Shown in pieces: positions 53,963 through 62,542 of a stretch of 64,000 nt of DNA (the first letter of the stretch is position 1; each line of letters opens with the position of its first letter). Both the position numbers and the translations under genes were made by a program. The stretch comes from a virus. The stretch is taken from positions 1 to 64,000 of the IMG/VR virus record IMGVR_UViG_3300035034_002228; one strand, written 5' to 3'. Below the pieces are notes generated by a model. The model was not told the DNA's origin. It ran no database searches and saw only the letters and a program-made list of their open reading frames with translations.

Positions 53963-54850
53963 ATGAAACTGGAAGACTACCTCCATCTCCCTCCTTTTGA
54001 GGGGCTGGTGGGGGCCATCAATACCCAATACGTGTTCAATCTAAACGCTAATTGGACCACCATTACTCGATTGGTTCCAGACATCGACGACCCACACCGA
54101 CTGTTTGTTACGTTACAGGTACACCGTAGCAGTAGCGAATCGAATCAGGACCCGGTACCACCCCCATTGGATTTCCATTACACGCGGTTTGATTTAGCCA
54201 CTTACGTGACCCCAACTCAGCCGTTTGTGGTCAGAGACCGCACGCTTCCATTGTCTACGGCCGATCTGGTTGAGTTACTGTCCGAAGAGACGGGGTATCG
54301 GTTTACGTACGACGATTTCCTTCCGATGCAGTGGGACACGCCTACAGCGGACGGCGTGTATACGGTGAAGGCACACCCACTGTCGTTACGGTGGGTTGGG
54401 GAGTTCCAATTCGTTCTGGATGACGTGAAAGCGTCTGTTTCAAGTAAGGTACAAAAAACCAAGCTGGCCAACGCCATGCAGTGGGCCCAAGACCGTCGAA
54501 GCCCTGGACCGTATCAGGTTATGGACATCGACTTCACAAACGACCGAGACGAGTTAATTTGGCTCACCCGTGGGGATCAACGGCTCCCCACTGACAAACT
54601 GATAGAAATACTTCGTCGCAATAGTCGACAGTCCTGGCAGATGTCCCTCGCACCGTCGGTTTTTAATCTGACGTGGGATGTGGTAACGGGCGACACCGGC
54701 GTTGCTTATCCAGTCTACAACGTCCTTTACAACGGACCAGTCCGAAGCCAATGGACCCCCGTTACCGATAAACGGTACGTTTTGGTTCTTGGGTTGTCGC
54801 AAGAACTGTGTCTCAATCTAACCGGAATGGTTCTTTTACACTACGATTAA
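53963..54850 (+). CDS. D1/D2 protein, plus strand
   Basis: A 295-residue divergent member of the family: LDFHYTRFDLATYV (family YYNRLDL), ETGYRFTYDDFLPM, VKAHPLSLRWVGEFQFV, then D2 with MDIDFTNDRDELIWLT, RYVLVLGLSQELC and the ending VLLHYD. The first helix of D1 is degenerate. AAGGA precedes the ATG. With the next gene it forms a separate plus-strand outpost of the family. Confidence 0.7.
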   Translation: MKLEDYLHLPPFEGLVGAINTQYVFNLNANWTTITRLVPDIDDPHRLFVTLQVHRSSSESNQDPVPPPLDFHYTRFDLATYVTPTQPFVVRDRTLPLSTADLVELLSEETGYRFTYDDFLPMQWDTPTADGVYTVKAHPLSLRWVGEFQFVLDDVKASVSSKVQKTKLANAMQWAQDRRSPGPYQVMDIDFTNDRDELIWLTRGDQRLPTDKLIEILRRNSRQSWQMSLAPSVFNLTWDVVTGDTGVAYPVYNVLYNGPVRSQWTPVTDKRYVLVLGLSQELCLNLTGMVLLHYD

Positions 54851-54863
54851 ATGGAGTTGCCAC

Positions 54864-55298
54864 ATGTATTACGAACCACCGAAACTGCAAATCGTCCGTG
54901 CGCTCAACTCGGCAAATCCCGAGCTATCACCACCGTTGAGTCCGGAGTCGGTTACACTCGGTACACCCCGTGTCAATGTCGGGGATTACGAACATAACAC
55001 ACGGGTTACCCTTACCGTGGCTGACGACCATTCTTATTTCTCGGGATCGATCGACCTTGATTATAACCGGTGGGATCTGGACGACCTGTTGGGTGGGTTG
55101 AGCGTACCCGGTGTCATTGGTCAGTACGGATCGAGCCATGAAACATTGGCGGCGTTGCTGGAACAGTACCAGTTGCCGTTAACACCAGCGGACATTGTCA
55201 ACCAACCGATTCCCGTTGACAGTAACCAATTGGTGTTTGAGGCCACCGGCCAATCCCTGGCAGTCATTGGGTCGATAACCCTTCGGTACCGAGGATAA
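54864..55298 (+). CDS. D1-only protein, plus strand
   Basis: A 144-residue protein consisting of one D1 domain: KLQIVRALNSANPELSPPLS, YFSGSIDLDYNRWDLDDLL, YQLPLTPADIVNQPI and FEATGQSLAVIGSITLRY. GGAG precedes the ATG at 54864. It ends at a run of A residues and a bidirectional terminator. Confidence 0.72.
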   Translation: MYYEPPKLQIVRALNSANPELSPPLSPESVTLGTPRVNVGDYEHNTRVTLTVADDHSYFSGSIDLDYNRWDLDDLLGGLSVPGVIGQYGSSHETLAALLEQYQLPLTPADIVNQPIPVDSNQLVFEATGQSLAVIGSITLRYRG

Positions 55299-55313
55299 AA
55301 AAAAAAGAAAGAA

Positions 55314-55347
55314 CGACATAAGACCCTCCCTGAATGGGAGGGCTTTA
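55314..55347. terminator. Bidirectional terminator, near-cruciform
   Basis: The core stem is 55324-55330 with 55336-55342. CGACATAA before it and TTATGTCG after it pair as well, giving a stem of about 17 bp with one mismatch. It sits between convergent genes, with conserved tails on both sides. Confidence 0.88.
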
Positions 55348-55486
55348 TGTCGATTAATGCGTTGTTGCGGTCAGTCATGACCGTCTCCCGATGTTTGTTG
55401 GAATGTGAAAAGCACCCCCAGACAACGTGCCTAGGGGTGTGCCGCAAGGTCTATGGGCGTGTGGAACTCCCACAGGTTTCGGCCAG

Positions 55487-55519
55487 CATGGGGCAGTCCC
55501 AGGCCAGTCCTACCCCATG
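55487..55519. terminator. Possible weak terminator hairpin
   Basis: A 7-bp perfect stem (55487-55493 with 55513-55519) with a 19-base loop lies just beyond the stop of the 55527 gene. Only the plus side has a T run. The 228-bp gap between 55298 and 55527 otherwise shows no gene I can support. Confidence 0.3.
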
Positions 55520-55526
55520 GGTGTTT

Positions 55527-57680
55527 TTATCCCAGATCCTTAAGCAGGATCGAGCCTTCGACCAACCAGCCCCGGATCACTTCGTAGTAGTGACCGTCCA
55601 CACTGATGATGCGCAGACGCGTGCCGGGCAGGTTACCGTTGTCCAGGTGACGTTCCACCATGGTCTTCAGTACCTGATACAGTTTGGCGTGGGCGGATTG
55701 ACTGATGAGCACCGGCTCTTTCGGGGTGAGATTCAGTGACGAGATCTCTTCGGTGGTCCAGCGGGTTTGCAGGTTCACCACTTCCTCGAACAGGTTCAGC
55801 TGCCCTTGGGCTTCGTCCCCTTCGGTCTGCTCATAGGCCAGATTGAACCAACGCTTCATGACCGCCGAGGTCTGACTGTCGAGCACCTTAACGTACGCCG
55901 GGTCGTACTTGGTGCCGTGCTGCAGCACGTCGTACAACTCATCCACATCGTCCACAAAGCTGTCCACGTTCAGGTTGGGCAGGGCCAGATTGTCCGCCAG
56001 TACGCTGTTCAACCCTTTGGTCAGACGCTCGTTGAAGAACCGGTAGTACCGGATCGGCAATCCACCATCGACCATCAACTTGTGCAGACGCCGTGCCACA
56101 CTCACCAGCCCCCTGGATTCGGTTGCGGAGAACAGTTTGTCCTCAACGTCCTTATCCAGTTCGATCGGGTACAGGCAGCCACTGATGTACTCGTACGCCG
56201 GCAGTGTCTTGGTGTCTTTAGGCAGGCCCAAGTCCTCGATCAACTGGACACGCGCCATCAACTCGTTTTCCAGGTCGCTGGAGGCACTGAACAGCGTGGT
56301 GACTGCCACCGGGTTCAGTTCCGCTGCCACATCCAACGGACCACTGACCTTGGCCTCCAGATCTTCGGCGGGGATGTCCAGCTCGTCGTAGTCGGTGATC
56401 TTGTGCTGACTGGCGATGACCTTACCTTCCGGCTTGATCTTCATACCACGCAGTTTGTCGTTGATCTCATGTTTGAGATAATCCATGTCTGAGCTCCATT
56501 TAACAACTTTCTCATGAACCACCCCATCCGGCCAGTGCACGTGGAACAGCACGAACTGTTGTGGGTCGTGTCCGATTGGGTACGGGGTTTCCGACCCTTT
56601 GGTCCGCGTCCACTTTGACAAGTGGGCGGGGGCAATTTCCACACCACCGGGGTTGTAGAAGTGATCGTACGGGCGATCGTGGTCGATGTCCTGACCCCGA
56701 GGGATAAAGAAGAACGGGTCCATGACCACGTCTTCAATGGACTTCGGTGCATCGCCTTCATCAACCTGCTGAACCGGGGCTGGTTCGACCGGTGCGGCAG
56801 TTGGTTGTGCAGGCTGGCTCGGTTGAGTGAAGCCACCGTTGGACGACCAACCACTCGGGGTGGCAGGTTCCGGTTCGTCCATGTACCGACCGGCGGCCGG
56901 GGTGGCGCTGGTCGCCGTGGGGCTTGGTTGAGTACCGTGTTGAGTACCGTACCCTGGAGGCGCTGCTTGGGGCATTTGCTGTGGCCGTGGGGCCGCACCC
57001 ACTGGGGGTAGTTGAGAGCCCTGTGAAGGACCGCCCATTGGCTGACCCCCATAACCCTGCGGGGCATTGTAACCACCGCCACCGTAGCCCTGAGGGGTCG
57101 CTGGTTGACCACCCATCGGTTGACCACCCATTGGTTGTCCGCCGTAACCACCTTGTTGGCTGTAGCCTTGGGGTTGGCGTCCGGCCATGTGGAACGCCTT
57201 AATGTCGTTCATGATGTCTTCGAACTCTTTACCCGCACCCAGCAACTGGTTGTACGTTGCTTGATCCAGCATCTGACCAACTTGCGGGTACTCACCCGCA
57301 GTCACCGCCAAAATACCGTAGTAGATCTTGGCAACGGCTTTGCTGATCGCAACGCCGGGGTTGTTGTACTGGGCGACGACCAGGAACTCCACAAAGTCCA
57401 CGGTCCGTTGGCACCAGTTGGTAAACATCTGGTTATTGAAACGGTTCTGTGACAGGAGATTGTAAGCAAACGTGTGCAGTGGGGTGCGTCCCAGACGGCT
57501 CTGCATCATGGCGCGAAGCTCACACACGATCTGACCGACGGCTTCACCGCCGACCGATTGGGGAATGTTCAGTTGCGGCCACACGTCATTACCTTGTGGC
57601 AGTGCATTGTTAACGGTTGATTGGTCCCAAGTGTCAAAGGGCACTGGGAGTTGTTGCTGGTTGGCCTGGGTTTGGTACAT
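55527..57680 (-). CDS. Probable virion protein with low-complexity Gly/Gln/Pro linker
   Basis: A 717-residue protein in three parts. The first 165 residues are helical (VGGEAVGQIVCELRAMMQSR and onwards). Residues about 165-310 are a low-complexity tract of Gly, Gln, Pro, Tyr and Met with repeats of the type GGQPMGG and PQGYGG, then a Pro/Ala/Ser stretch. The C-terminal 400 residues are a folded mixed domain with an acidic linker. I recognise no family. GAGG precedes ATG 57680. It heads or follows the 57718 gene closely on the minus strand in a run of structural-looking genes. Confidence 0.6.
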   Translation of the reverse strand: MYQTQANQQQLPVPFDTWDQSTVNNALPQGNDVWPQLNIPQSVGGEAVGQIVCELRAMMQSRLGRTPLHTFAYNLLSQNRFNNQMFTNWCQRTVDFVEFLVVAQYNNPGVAISKAVAKIYYGILAVTAGEYPQVGQMLDQATYNQLLGAGKEFEDIMNDIKAFHMAGRQPQGYSQQGGYGGQPMGGQPMGGQPATPQGYGGGGYNAPQGYGGQPMGGPSQGSQLPPVGAAPRPQQMPQAAPPGYGTQHGTQPSPTATSATPAAGRYMDEPEPATPSGWSSNGGFTQPSQPAQPTAAPVEPAPVQQVDEGDAPKSIEDVVMDPFFFIPRGQDIDHDRPYDHFYNPGGVEIAPAHLSKWTRTKGSETPYPIGHDPQQFVLFHVHWPDGVVHEKVVKWSSDMDYLKHEINDKLRGMKIKPEGKVIASQHKITDYDELDIPAEDLEAKVSGPLDVAAELNPVAVTTLFSASSDLENELMARVQLIEDLGLPKDTKTLPAYEYISGCLYPIELDKDVEDKLFSATESRGLVSVARRLHKLMVDGGLPIRYYRFFNERLTKGLNSVLADNLALPNLNVDSFVDDVDELYDVLQHGTKYDPAYVKVLDSQTSAVMKRWFNLAYEQTEGDEAQGQLNLFEEVVNLQTRWTTEEISSLNLTPKEPVLISQSAHAKLYQVLKTMVERHLDNGNLPGTRLRIISVDGHYYEVIRGWLVEGSILLKDLG

Positions 57681-57717
57681 AACCTAAGTCCTCTTTTTCA
57701 GGTTCGAGTTTAACAGT

Positions 57718-59343
57718 TTATCGTTGGTAGCGCTTTTGCGTACGGTCAACCAATTCTTCTCGTTCCGGGTTCCGAAGAATGGTCCCGTCGATCTCGGTCC
57801 GGATGTTTGGATTGATCCGGGCGCGACCATCAGGGTTGGTCTTCGGCTGGTTGTTGAATTGACCGACCTCCGCGATGGAGGCGTGCAGTAAGCGACTGGT
57901 ATCGGAAATCAAGCCTTTACCAAAGCCTTTCCCACGGCGGGCTTTGTCTTGTGGGATCAACATCGAGGTGATCCGGAAGATCTTGTTATCACCGGGGTAG
58001 CTGACCGTGTTCACTTCGCCGTGATCCACCGTCAGTCGTTTGGTGCAGGTGTTGAGCTTGAACAACCGTTTCAAGGCATCGTTCAGCTCATCGGCAGTCC
58101 ACTCTTTGTCGTGGCGGCTTTGGAAGCCATACCCAAACAATGAGATTGCCGAGTTGAACTCCTCCGTGATGTAACGCAGAACCATCAGCTTCTTATTGTA
58201 CATCGAAGTTTCTTCGGTGTTGGTTTGGTAGAAGTGATGGGACAGGTCCGTCATGATTGTGTAGAAGAGGTCCCAGATGTTGTCCACGTAAATCTGTCGC
58301 TGTCGCAACTCTTCACGGGTCATTTCATCCAGTGACACTTCCTGGGAGCGCATGTGCGTGTCGATGTTCTCCAACACTTTCCCGGCGTGTTCGTAATCCC
58401 CAAACACCATGTGTCCCAGAATGATCCGCCACTGACTAATGTCGTCAGCGTAGCTCACTTCCTGGAAACGGTCGGGGAAGGTATCGACGACGTAAAAGAA
58501 ACCACCCACCAACATTCGGACGAAGTCGGTGTCGTTCTCTTTGGGAACCACCAGACACATCTCACCCGTGGGGTGTTTTCCTTTCAACGTCAGTGATTCG
58601 AACACCGTGAACTGATCGCGCGGGTATTCCTTTTCACCGAAGTTATCACGCAGTCCCAATTGCACCTGAGTGCCCGCCCACTTCTCGAACGTTCCGGTGA
58701 CTCCGAAGCGACAGAAGAAGTAATGTGCCAGACTGGTGTGAATGGGTTTGCGGTTATCCAAGTCCCGGTTACCACGGTTGCTCATCTCGTTGTGAATCAT
58801 CGACCAGATGACGTACACGATGCACCGTGCGCCGTTGGCGACGAAGTGGTGATCCGTACGTTTGAAGTTCAGACGCGTGCGTCGGAAGGGAATGAAGATC
58901 CCACCGTTGACCACCGAGAACCCTACGTCGGTCAACACCGGCGATACGTTGTACGTTGCGCCATTGAGTGTCATCAACCCACCGTCACGTACGAACGGTA
59001 GTTGAATGAACCGTGGCATCAACGATTCACCGTGGTACGAGAACTGGTATTTCACCAAGTAAGTATCAAACTGAGCGATGTTGGCAATGCGCTTTGAATT
59101 GTACTCCCTTGTCAGTTCTTCGAAATGTTTTACCGGCGAACAGATTTGACTACCATCGTAAGTCAATCCTTCCGGGAACAACTCCTGGTTGATTCGGATC
59201 AAACGATCAATGTACGCCATAGTGCTGTTGACCCCAGTATCGGGATTCACAGACATCATGTGTTCAACCGCCAGTCCGTTTGTAATAGTCTTATTGAACG
59301 TGGGGGTTCGTTCTTTGATCCGTTCTAACAGTACGTTATCCAT
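57718..59343 (-). CDS. Unknown conserved-looking protein; weak RNA polymerase beta-like resemblance
   Basis: A 541-residue protein. The stretch GGLMTLNGATYNVSPVLTDV followed by IFIPFRRTRLNF recalls the N-terminal lobe of RNA polymerase beta subunits (GxFxINGxERVIVSQ), and the basic C-terminal part (IPQDKARRGKGFGKG, then Asn/Pro/Arg-rich) might hold a nucleic-acid site. The resemblance is weak and could be chance; jumbo phages do encode split polymerase subunits. ATG 59343 is chosen because GAGAG lies upstream; GTG 59367 has no SD. A virion or transcription role cannot be separated here. Confidence 0.5.
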   Translation of the reverse strand: MDNVLLERIKERTPTFNKTITNGLAVEHMMSVNPDTGVNSTMAYIDRLIRINQELFPEGLTYDGSQICSPVKHFEELTREYNSKRIANIAQFDTYLVKYQFSYHGESLMPRFIQLPFVRDGGLMTLNGATYNVSPVLTDVGFSVVNGGIFIPFRRTRLNFKRTDHHFVANGARCIVYVIWSMIHNEMSNRGNRDLDNRKPIHTSLAHYFFCRFGVTGTFEKWAGTQVQLGLRDNFGEKEYPRDQFTVFESLTLKGKHPTGEMCLVVPKENDTDFVRMLVGGFFYVVDTFPDRFQEVSYADDISQWRIILGHMVFGDYEHAGKVLENIDTHMRSQEVSLDEMTREELRQRQIYVDNIWDLFYTIMTDLSHHFYQTNTEETSMYNKKLMVLRYITEEFNSAISLFGYGFQSRHDKEWTADELNDALKRLFKLNTCTKRLTVDHGEVNTVSYPGDNKIFRITSMLIPQDKARRGKGFGKGLISDTSRLLHASIAEVGQFNNQPKTNPDGRARINPNIRTEIDGTILRNPEREELVDRTQKRYQR

Positions 59344-59389
59344 CCAGACTCTCGCTTTGATCGTCACCGACTTACACCAGAGTCAGTGA

Positions 59390-60604
59390 CTACTTTTGTC
59401 GTTTCACGATCAAGGCCGCTAAGCCGAGACCGACCCCTACAACGCTAAGGAACAGTTTCCCAACTTCCACGGCGGACTTCCATTGATCGGTTTCATCCTT
59501 CCGATCGCGGGAGCGCATGTCGTATTCAAACTTCTGACGTTCCGAGTACGTCTGTCGTTCAAACTCGATCCGATTGCGTTCCATTTCCATCCGTTCGCGT
59601 TGTCGTTCAACGTCCTCTTTATGGCGTCGGACCTCCTGGTCTAAACGTTCCTGTTCTCTTTTTCTTCGCGCGTCTTCTTCTTTATAGTAGTCGTCTTGAC
59701 GCTTGCGTTCGGCATCCAGTTCGTGTTGTTCACGAGTGATCTCCTGTTTGTGTTTCTGAACGGCGATCTTCTCCAGACTCAAATCGTGTTCGGCTTCTTT
59801 CAGTTCAGCCTTGAATCGAGCTTCCGGAGACCCAAACGATTCCGCCTCGGCCCGGTTGCGGTATAAACCCAATGCTTTTTCAGCATCGGCGTACTCGTAA
59901 AATACCGTCTCCGGTTCGGAATTAATGGAGGATCGCGTGGTGACATAAACGCCGTCGCGCAGCTGTGGGTCGGATACAGATTTCAGTTCAAAGACATCGT
60001 AACCCGTATTGACCCATCGCTGGCCGTAGATACCTGAGTTGTCAACCATCAGGTACCGTTGTGTCAGCCCTTCTTCCAACGCGAACGATTCGTTTAACCG
60101 CTGTCGTTGTCCGGGTTGACTGAACGGATGTGCCACCGCGTCTCGGTGTTTCTCAAACCCGATAACGAGGTCCACGTCGTTCAAATAAACAACCCCACCT
60201 ACCTTCTCTAGGTCTTCACGGGAAATACCCAAAGTGTAGGAGAATTTACGCTGATTGTACCACATTGGTTCATGTTCGAGCGTATACAATGCATCAACGA
60301 TGCCTTTGCGCTCAACGTGGTTGTCCGGTAACTCTAACTCAGACAATAATTCACGTGCGTCAATTTTTACACCGGGATCGAATTCGTACTCGATCTTAAT
60401 GTAAAAATACTCGTCTGCCGTTGTAGACACGGTCGATGGTTCGCACACCACAATCCCCAGCGCGTTGCGCCAAAAGATCGGAGTCCGCATGGTACTACTC
60501 ATTTGGTAGTTGACGCTGGTGTGTTTGGAATTAAGGTCTTTGTTGTTCGGTCCCGGCACCACATCTGAAATGAGCGACGGAAAAATGTGGTTTAACCGTC
60601 CCAT
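59390..60604 (-). CDS. Tail-anchored coiled-coil protein
   Basis: A 404-residue protein. The N-terminal 260 residues form a mixed domain. From about residue 265 to 370 there is a highly charged Glu/Arg/Lys/Gln single helix or coiled coil (DAERKRQDDYYKEEDARRKR and similar). The C-terminus has one membrane segment (GKLFLSVVGVGLGLAALIVK) followed by a basic end. This is a tail-anchored layout: the protein may tie a structure to the inner membrane. AAGGAG precedes the ATG. Family unknown. Confidence 0.65.
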   Translation of the reverse strand: MGRLNHIFPSLISDVVPGPNNKDLNSKHTSVNYQMSSTMRTPIFWRNALGIVVCEPSTVSTTADEYFYIKIEYEFDPGVKIDARELLSELELPDNHVERKGIVDALYTLEHEPMWYNQRKFSYTLGISREDLEKVGGVVYLNDVDLVIGFEKHRDAVAHPFSQPGQRQRLNESFALEEGLTQRYLMVDNSGIYGQRWVNTGYDVFELKSVSDPQLRDGVYVTTRSSINSEPETVFYEYADAEKALGLYRNRAEAESFGSPEARFKAELKEAEHDLSLEKIAVQKHKQEITREQHELDAERKRQDDYYKEEDARRKREQERLDQEVRRHKEDVERQRERMEMERNRIEFERQTYSERQKFEYDMRSRDRKDETDQWKSAVEVGKLFLSVVGVGLGLAALIVKRQK

Positions 60605-60615
60605 TGACGTGCTCC

Positions 60616-61254
60616 TTAATGCGTGGTGCTGATCTCCACCGACACCACGCCTAGACTCATGCGCGGTATCTCATGGGGTTTCGGATGATCGTTCGGCCTT
60701 GTTGCCGACCGGTCTGTCGGATTCGACCTCTGACTCTTCTCACCGGAATGGTCTCCTTGTTGCTGCCCTGTGGTTTTGACGACGTACAGCGGACGGGGTC
60801 CGGGGCGTTTGGTTCTCCCCGCCCGCTGTGAAAATTTTTGCCGAGGGGCTCCTTTCGGCGTCTTGGCTTTTTGCAGTGCCAAACGTAACGCCGTCATGGG
60901 CGGTTCCTCGTCTTTGTCCGTACAGTGTACCGAACCACTGAACTCACGAGCGACCGGTCCAATGGGATCAACCTGTATGGGTTCAGGGATTTCTTCCACA
61001 ATGGCAATACTGCGAACCAACCCTTCTTGGTTCAGCCATTCTTCCTTTACCCACTCTTCCACATCGGGCATGAATGCGATGAGGGTTTCAATGGCATCGT
61101 GATCGGTGAATCGTACACTGTGCGTGGTCACCAGTGTGTGGCAACCGTTTCGTTCAATTCGTTTTTGAGTCTTCGTGACTTCCGGAAAAGTCAGCTCATG
61201 GAGGTAGGACGTCTGCCCTTGTTCCTCCCAGGTGTTTATATCGAGATAATCCAT
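60616..61254 (-). CDS. Unknown protein with basic Pro/Arg-rich tail
   Basis: A 212-residue protein. The first 110 residues look folded (YLHELTFPEVTKTQKRIERN, HSVRFTDHDAIETLIAFM). The rest is disordered, Lys, Arg, Pro, Gln and Ser-rich (KTPKGAPRQKFSQRAGRTKR). ATG 61254 has GGAG 11 bases upstream; the longer frame would begin inside the upstream terminator. It is followed by the coiled-coil gene after 11 bp. Function unknown; the basic tail could bind nucleic acid. Confidence 0.6.
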   Translation of the reverse strand: MDYLDINTWEEQGQTSYLHELTFPEVTKTQKRIERNGCHTLVTTHSVRFTDHDAIETLIAFMPDVEEWVKEEWLNQEGLVRSIAIVEEIPEPIQVDPIGPVAREFSGSVHCTDKDEEPPMTALRLALQKAKTPKGAPRQKFSQRAGRTKRPGPRPLYVVKTTGQQQGDHSGEKSQRSNPTDRSATRPNDHPKPHEIPRMSLGVVSVEISTTH

Positions 61255-61325
61255 AGCGCTATTAACTCCACGTGGTTTCTTGGCCACGTTTATAATGTAG
61301 ATTTGAAATAAAATGGATTCTCGAC

Positions 61326-61355
61326 AAAAAAAAGAGTGCGGCACACACCGCACTC
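61326..61355 (-). terminator. Minus-strand intrinsic terminator
   Basis: A perfect 8-bp stem (61334-61341 with 61348-61355) is followed on the minus strand by eight T and then GTCG. A second 9-bp hairpin (61356-61364 with 61371-61379) lies just before it. Confidence 0.9.
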
Positions 61356-61474
61356 CCCGCACTGTCACCGCAGTGTGGGTATCATTGACTCATCAAACGT
61401 GGTGTAGTCAAGGTCTTCTTGGGGTAGGTCGATGTAGAATTCGTCTGAGTAATATAGATGTTACTTTAATTGGG

Positions 61475-61504
61475 ACGGCATAAAGCCCGTCCCGAAGGAC
61501 GGAC
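61475..61504 (-). terminator. Minus-strand UUCG terminator
   Basis: A 6-bp stem (61487-61492 with 61497-61502) has a TTCG loop on the minus strand and is followed by GCTTTATGCCGTCC, the conserved tail. The plus side lacks it. Confidence 0.85.
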
Positions 61505-61522
61505 CTTATTGGTGTAGGTGCC

Positions 61523-61753
61523 TCACGCACGGGCTGTGCACCGATTGCTCGGCGACATTGGGTCAGCTCCCAACTCGTGAGACTGCCACCGGATACACGT
61601 TCGCTGGGGGGCAGGTACCCAGATAAGAACAAAACCGATGACTGCTTTGTGGTGGTACTCCAACACTTCCACCGTTTGACTCGCAGGCTGTGGTTGGAAC
61701 ACAGTGAACAGTAAACGCTTCGGGGCCAACAATGCAAACGCGTTTACTGGCAT
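61523..61753 (-). CDS. Small unknown protein
   Basis: A 76-residue frame: a strand-rich start (LLFTVFQPQPASQTVEVLEY) then AVIGFVLIWVPAPQR and a polar C-terminus. It lies 20 bp after the stop of the upstream gene and 20 bp before a good minus-strand terminator, which supports a real gene, but no SD is visible at ATG 61753. No family is recognised. Confidence 0.5.
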   Translation of the reverse strand: MPVNAFALLAPKRLLFTVFQPQPASQTVEVLEYHHKAVIGFVLIWVPAPQRTCIRWQSHELGADPMSPSNRCTARA

Positions 61754-61773
61754 ATGATACTACACTCAGTAAA

Positions 61774-62421
61774 TTAAACGAGGGTTAACGGACCGTCGTA
61801 GTCTTCGGCCGGTACCCAGTACTCCCCATCGTGTACCCAATGTTCGTCCTTGTGTTTGAACTCACTACCTTTGACGGGGTTTTCGGGAATCACGTCCTGA
61901 GGTGGGTTATGTTGGTACTCGGGTTGAGACGGCGGCATGTAGGGGAACTGAATGTCCCGGATACTATCCCTGGAAGTAAACCGTGTCCCATTTGGATCAA
62001 TGAACACCACCGCATCCAACGTGTACGCGGTACCATCCGCGCGTTGGAAGATCTTACTGCAACGCAGGTTCTGTCGGACGTCCCCTTCGTACCATTCCGA
62101 CCATTCTTTTTCGTTCCCAGTCAGTGGGGTGAGGGGTTCACCTTCCACGAGACGAATGAACGCCGAAGCCGCCAACGCGGAGGAGAACCCGCTGTGGTTC
62201 TCTTTGGCGTGAGTCTGGACCAGTCGATACGCCGCCGGACCCAACATTCCATCGTAGTCACTGTCGGAATCAAACAAGCCAGCAGCTGTCAACTCACGCA
62301 TGGCGTGCGAGGTCATCTCGGAGCCGTTATCACGGCGGGTAAGTATACGGCGACACCAATCCCCGAAACGCTCTTTCCAGGTAGGGGTATGGGCTTCAAC
62401 GGTGCAATCTTGTTCAGTCAT
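61774..62421 (-). CDS. Conserved phage protein of unknown function
   Basis: A 215-residue protein of a type I recognise as widespread in phages without a known role: MTSHAMRELTAAGLFDSDSD, a helix ending HSGFSSALAASAF, EPLTPLTGNEKEW, QNLRCSKIFQRADGTAY and FTSRDSIRDIQFPYMPP. The C-terminal 50 residues add a WVHDGEYWVPAEDY motif. AAGGAT precedes the ATG. Early expression is common in this class, which is inference here. Confidence 0.68.
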   Translation of the reverse strand: MTEQDCTVEAHTPTWKERFGDWCRRILTRRDNGSEMTSHAMRELTAAGLFDSDSDYDGMLGPAAYRLVQTHAKENHSGFSSALAASAFIRLVEGEPLTPLTGNEKEWSEWYEGDVRQNLRCSKIFQRADGTAYTLDAVVFIDPNGTRFTSRDSIRDIQFPYMPPSQPEYQHNPPQDVIPENPVKGSEFKHKDEHWVHDGEYWVPAEDYDGPLTLV

Positions 62422-62481
62422 GATTCTATCCTTTTTGGTGTGGGCTTGCAGTGTATTGTTGGGACTCCCAGTAATTCCCTA

Positions 62482-62515
62482 GACGACATAAAAGGCGCCC
62501 CGAAGGGCGCCTTTT
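62482..62515 (-). terminator. Minus-strand terminator after the major capsid gene
   Basis: An 11-bp perfect stem (62490-62500 with 62505-62515) has a TTCG loop on the minus strand and is followed by TTATGTCGTC. The plus side does not carry the conserved tail. Confidence 0.9.
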
Positions 62516-62542
62516 GTTACACTGGTCTCAGCAAGCGTTCGC

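Noticed and set aside
55347-55739. Plus-strand 130-residue frame after the terminator at 55314.
   Set aside because: It lacks an SD, overlaps the end of a well-supported minus-strand gene for more than 200 bases and begins in a terminator tail.
61365-61481. A possible small minus-strand gene ending YIDLPQEDLDYTTFDESMIP.
   Set aside because: The frame has a coding look, but a TAA (61461-61463) lies six codons after its only upstream ATG and no start codon follows it before a late ATG; it also runs through a terminator tail. It may be a decayed gene, but I cannot support it as a gene.
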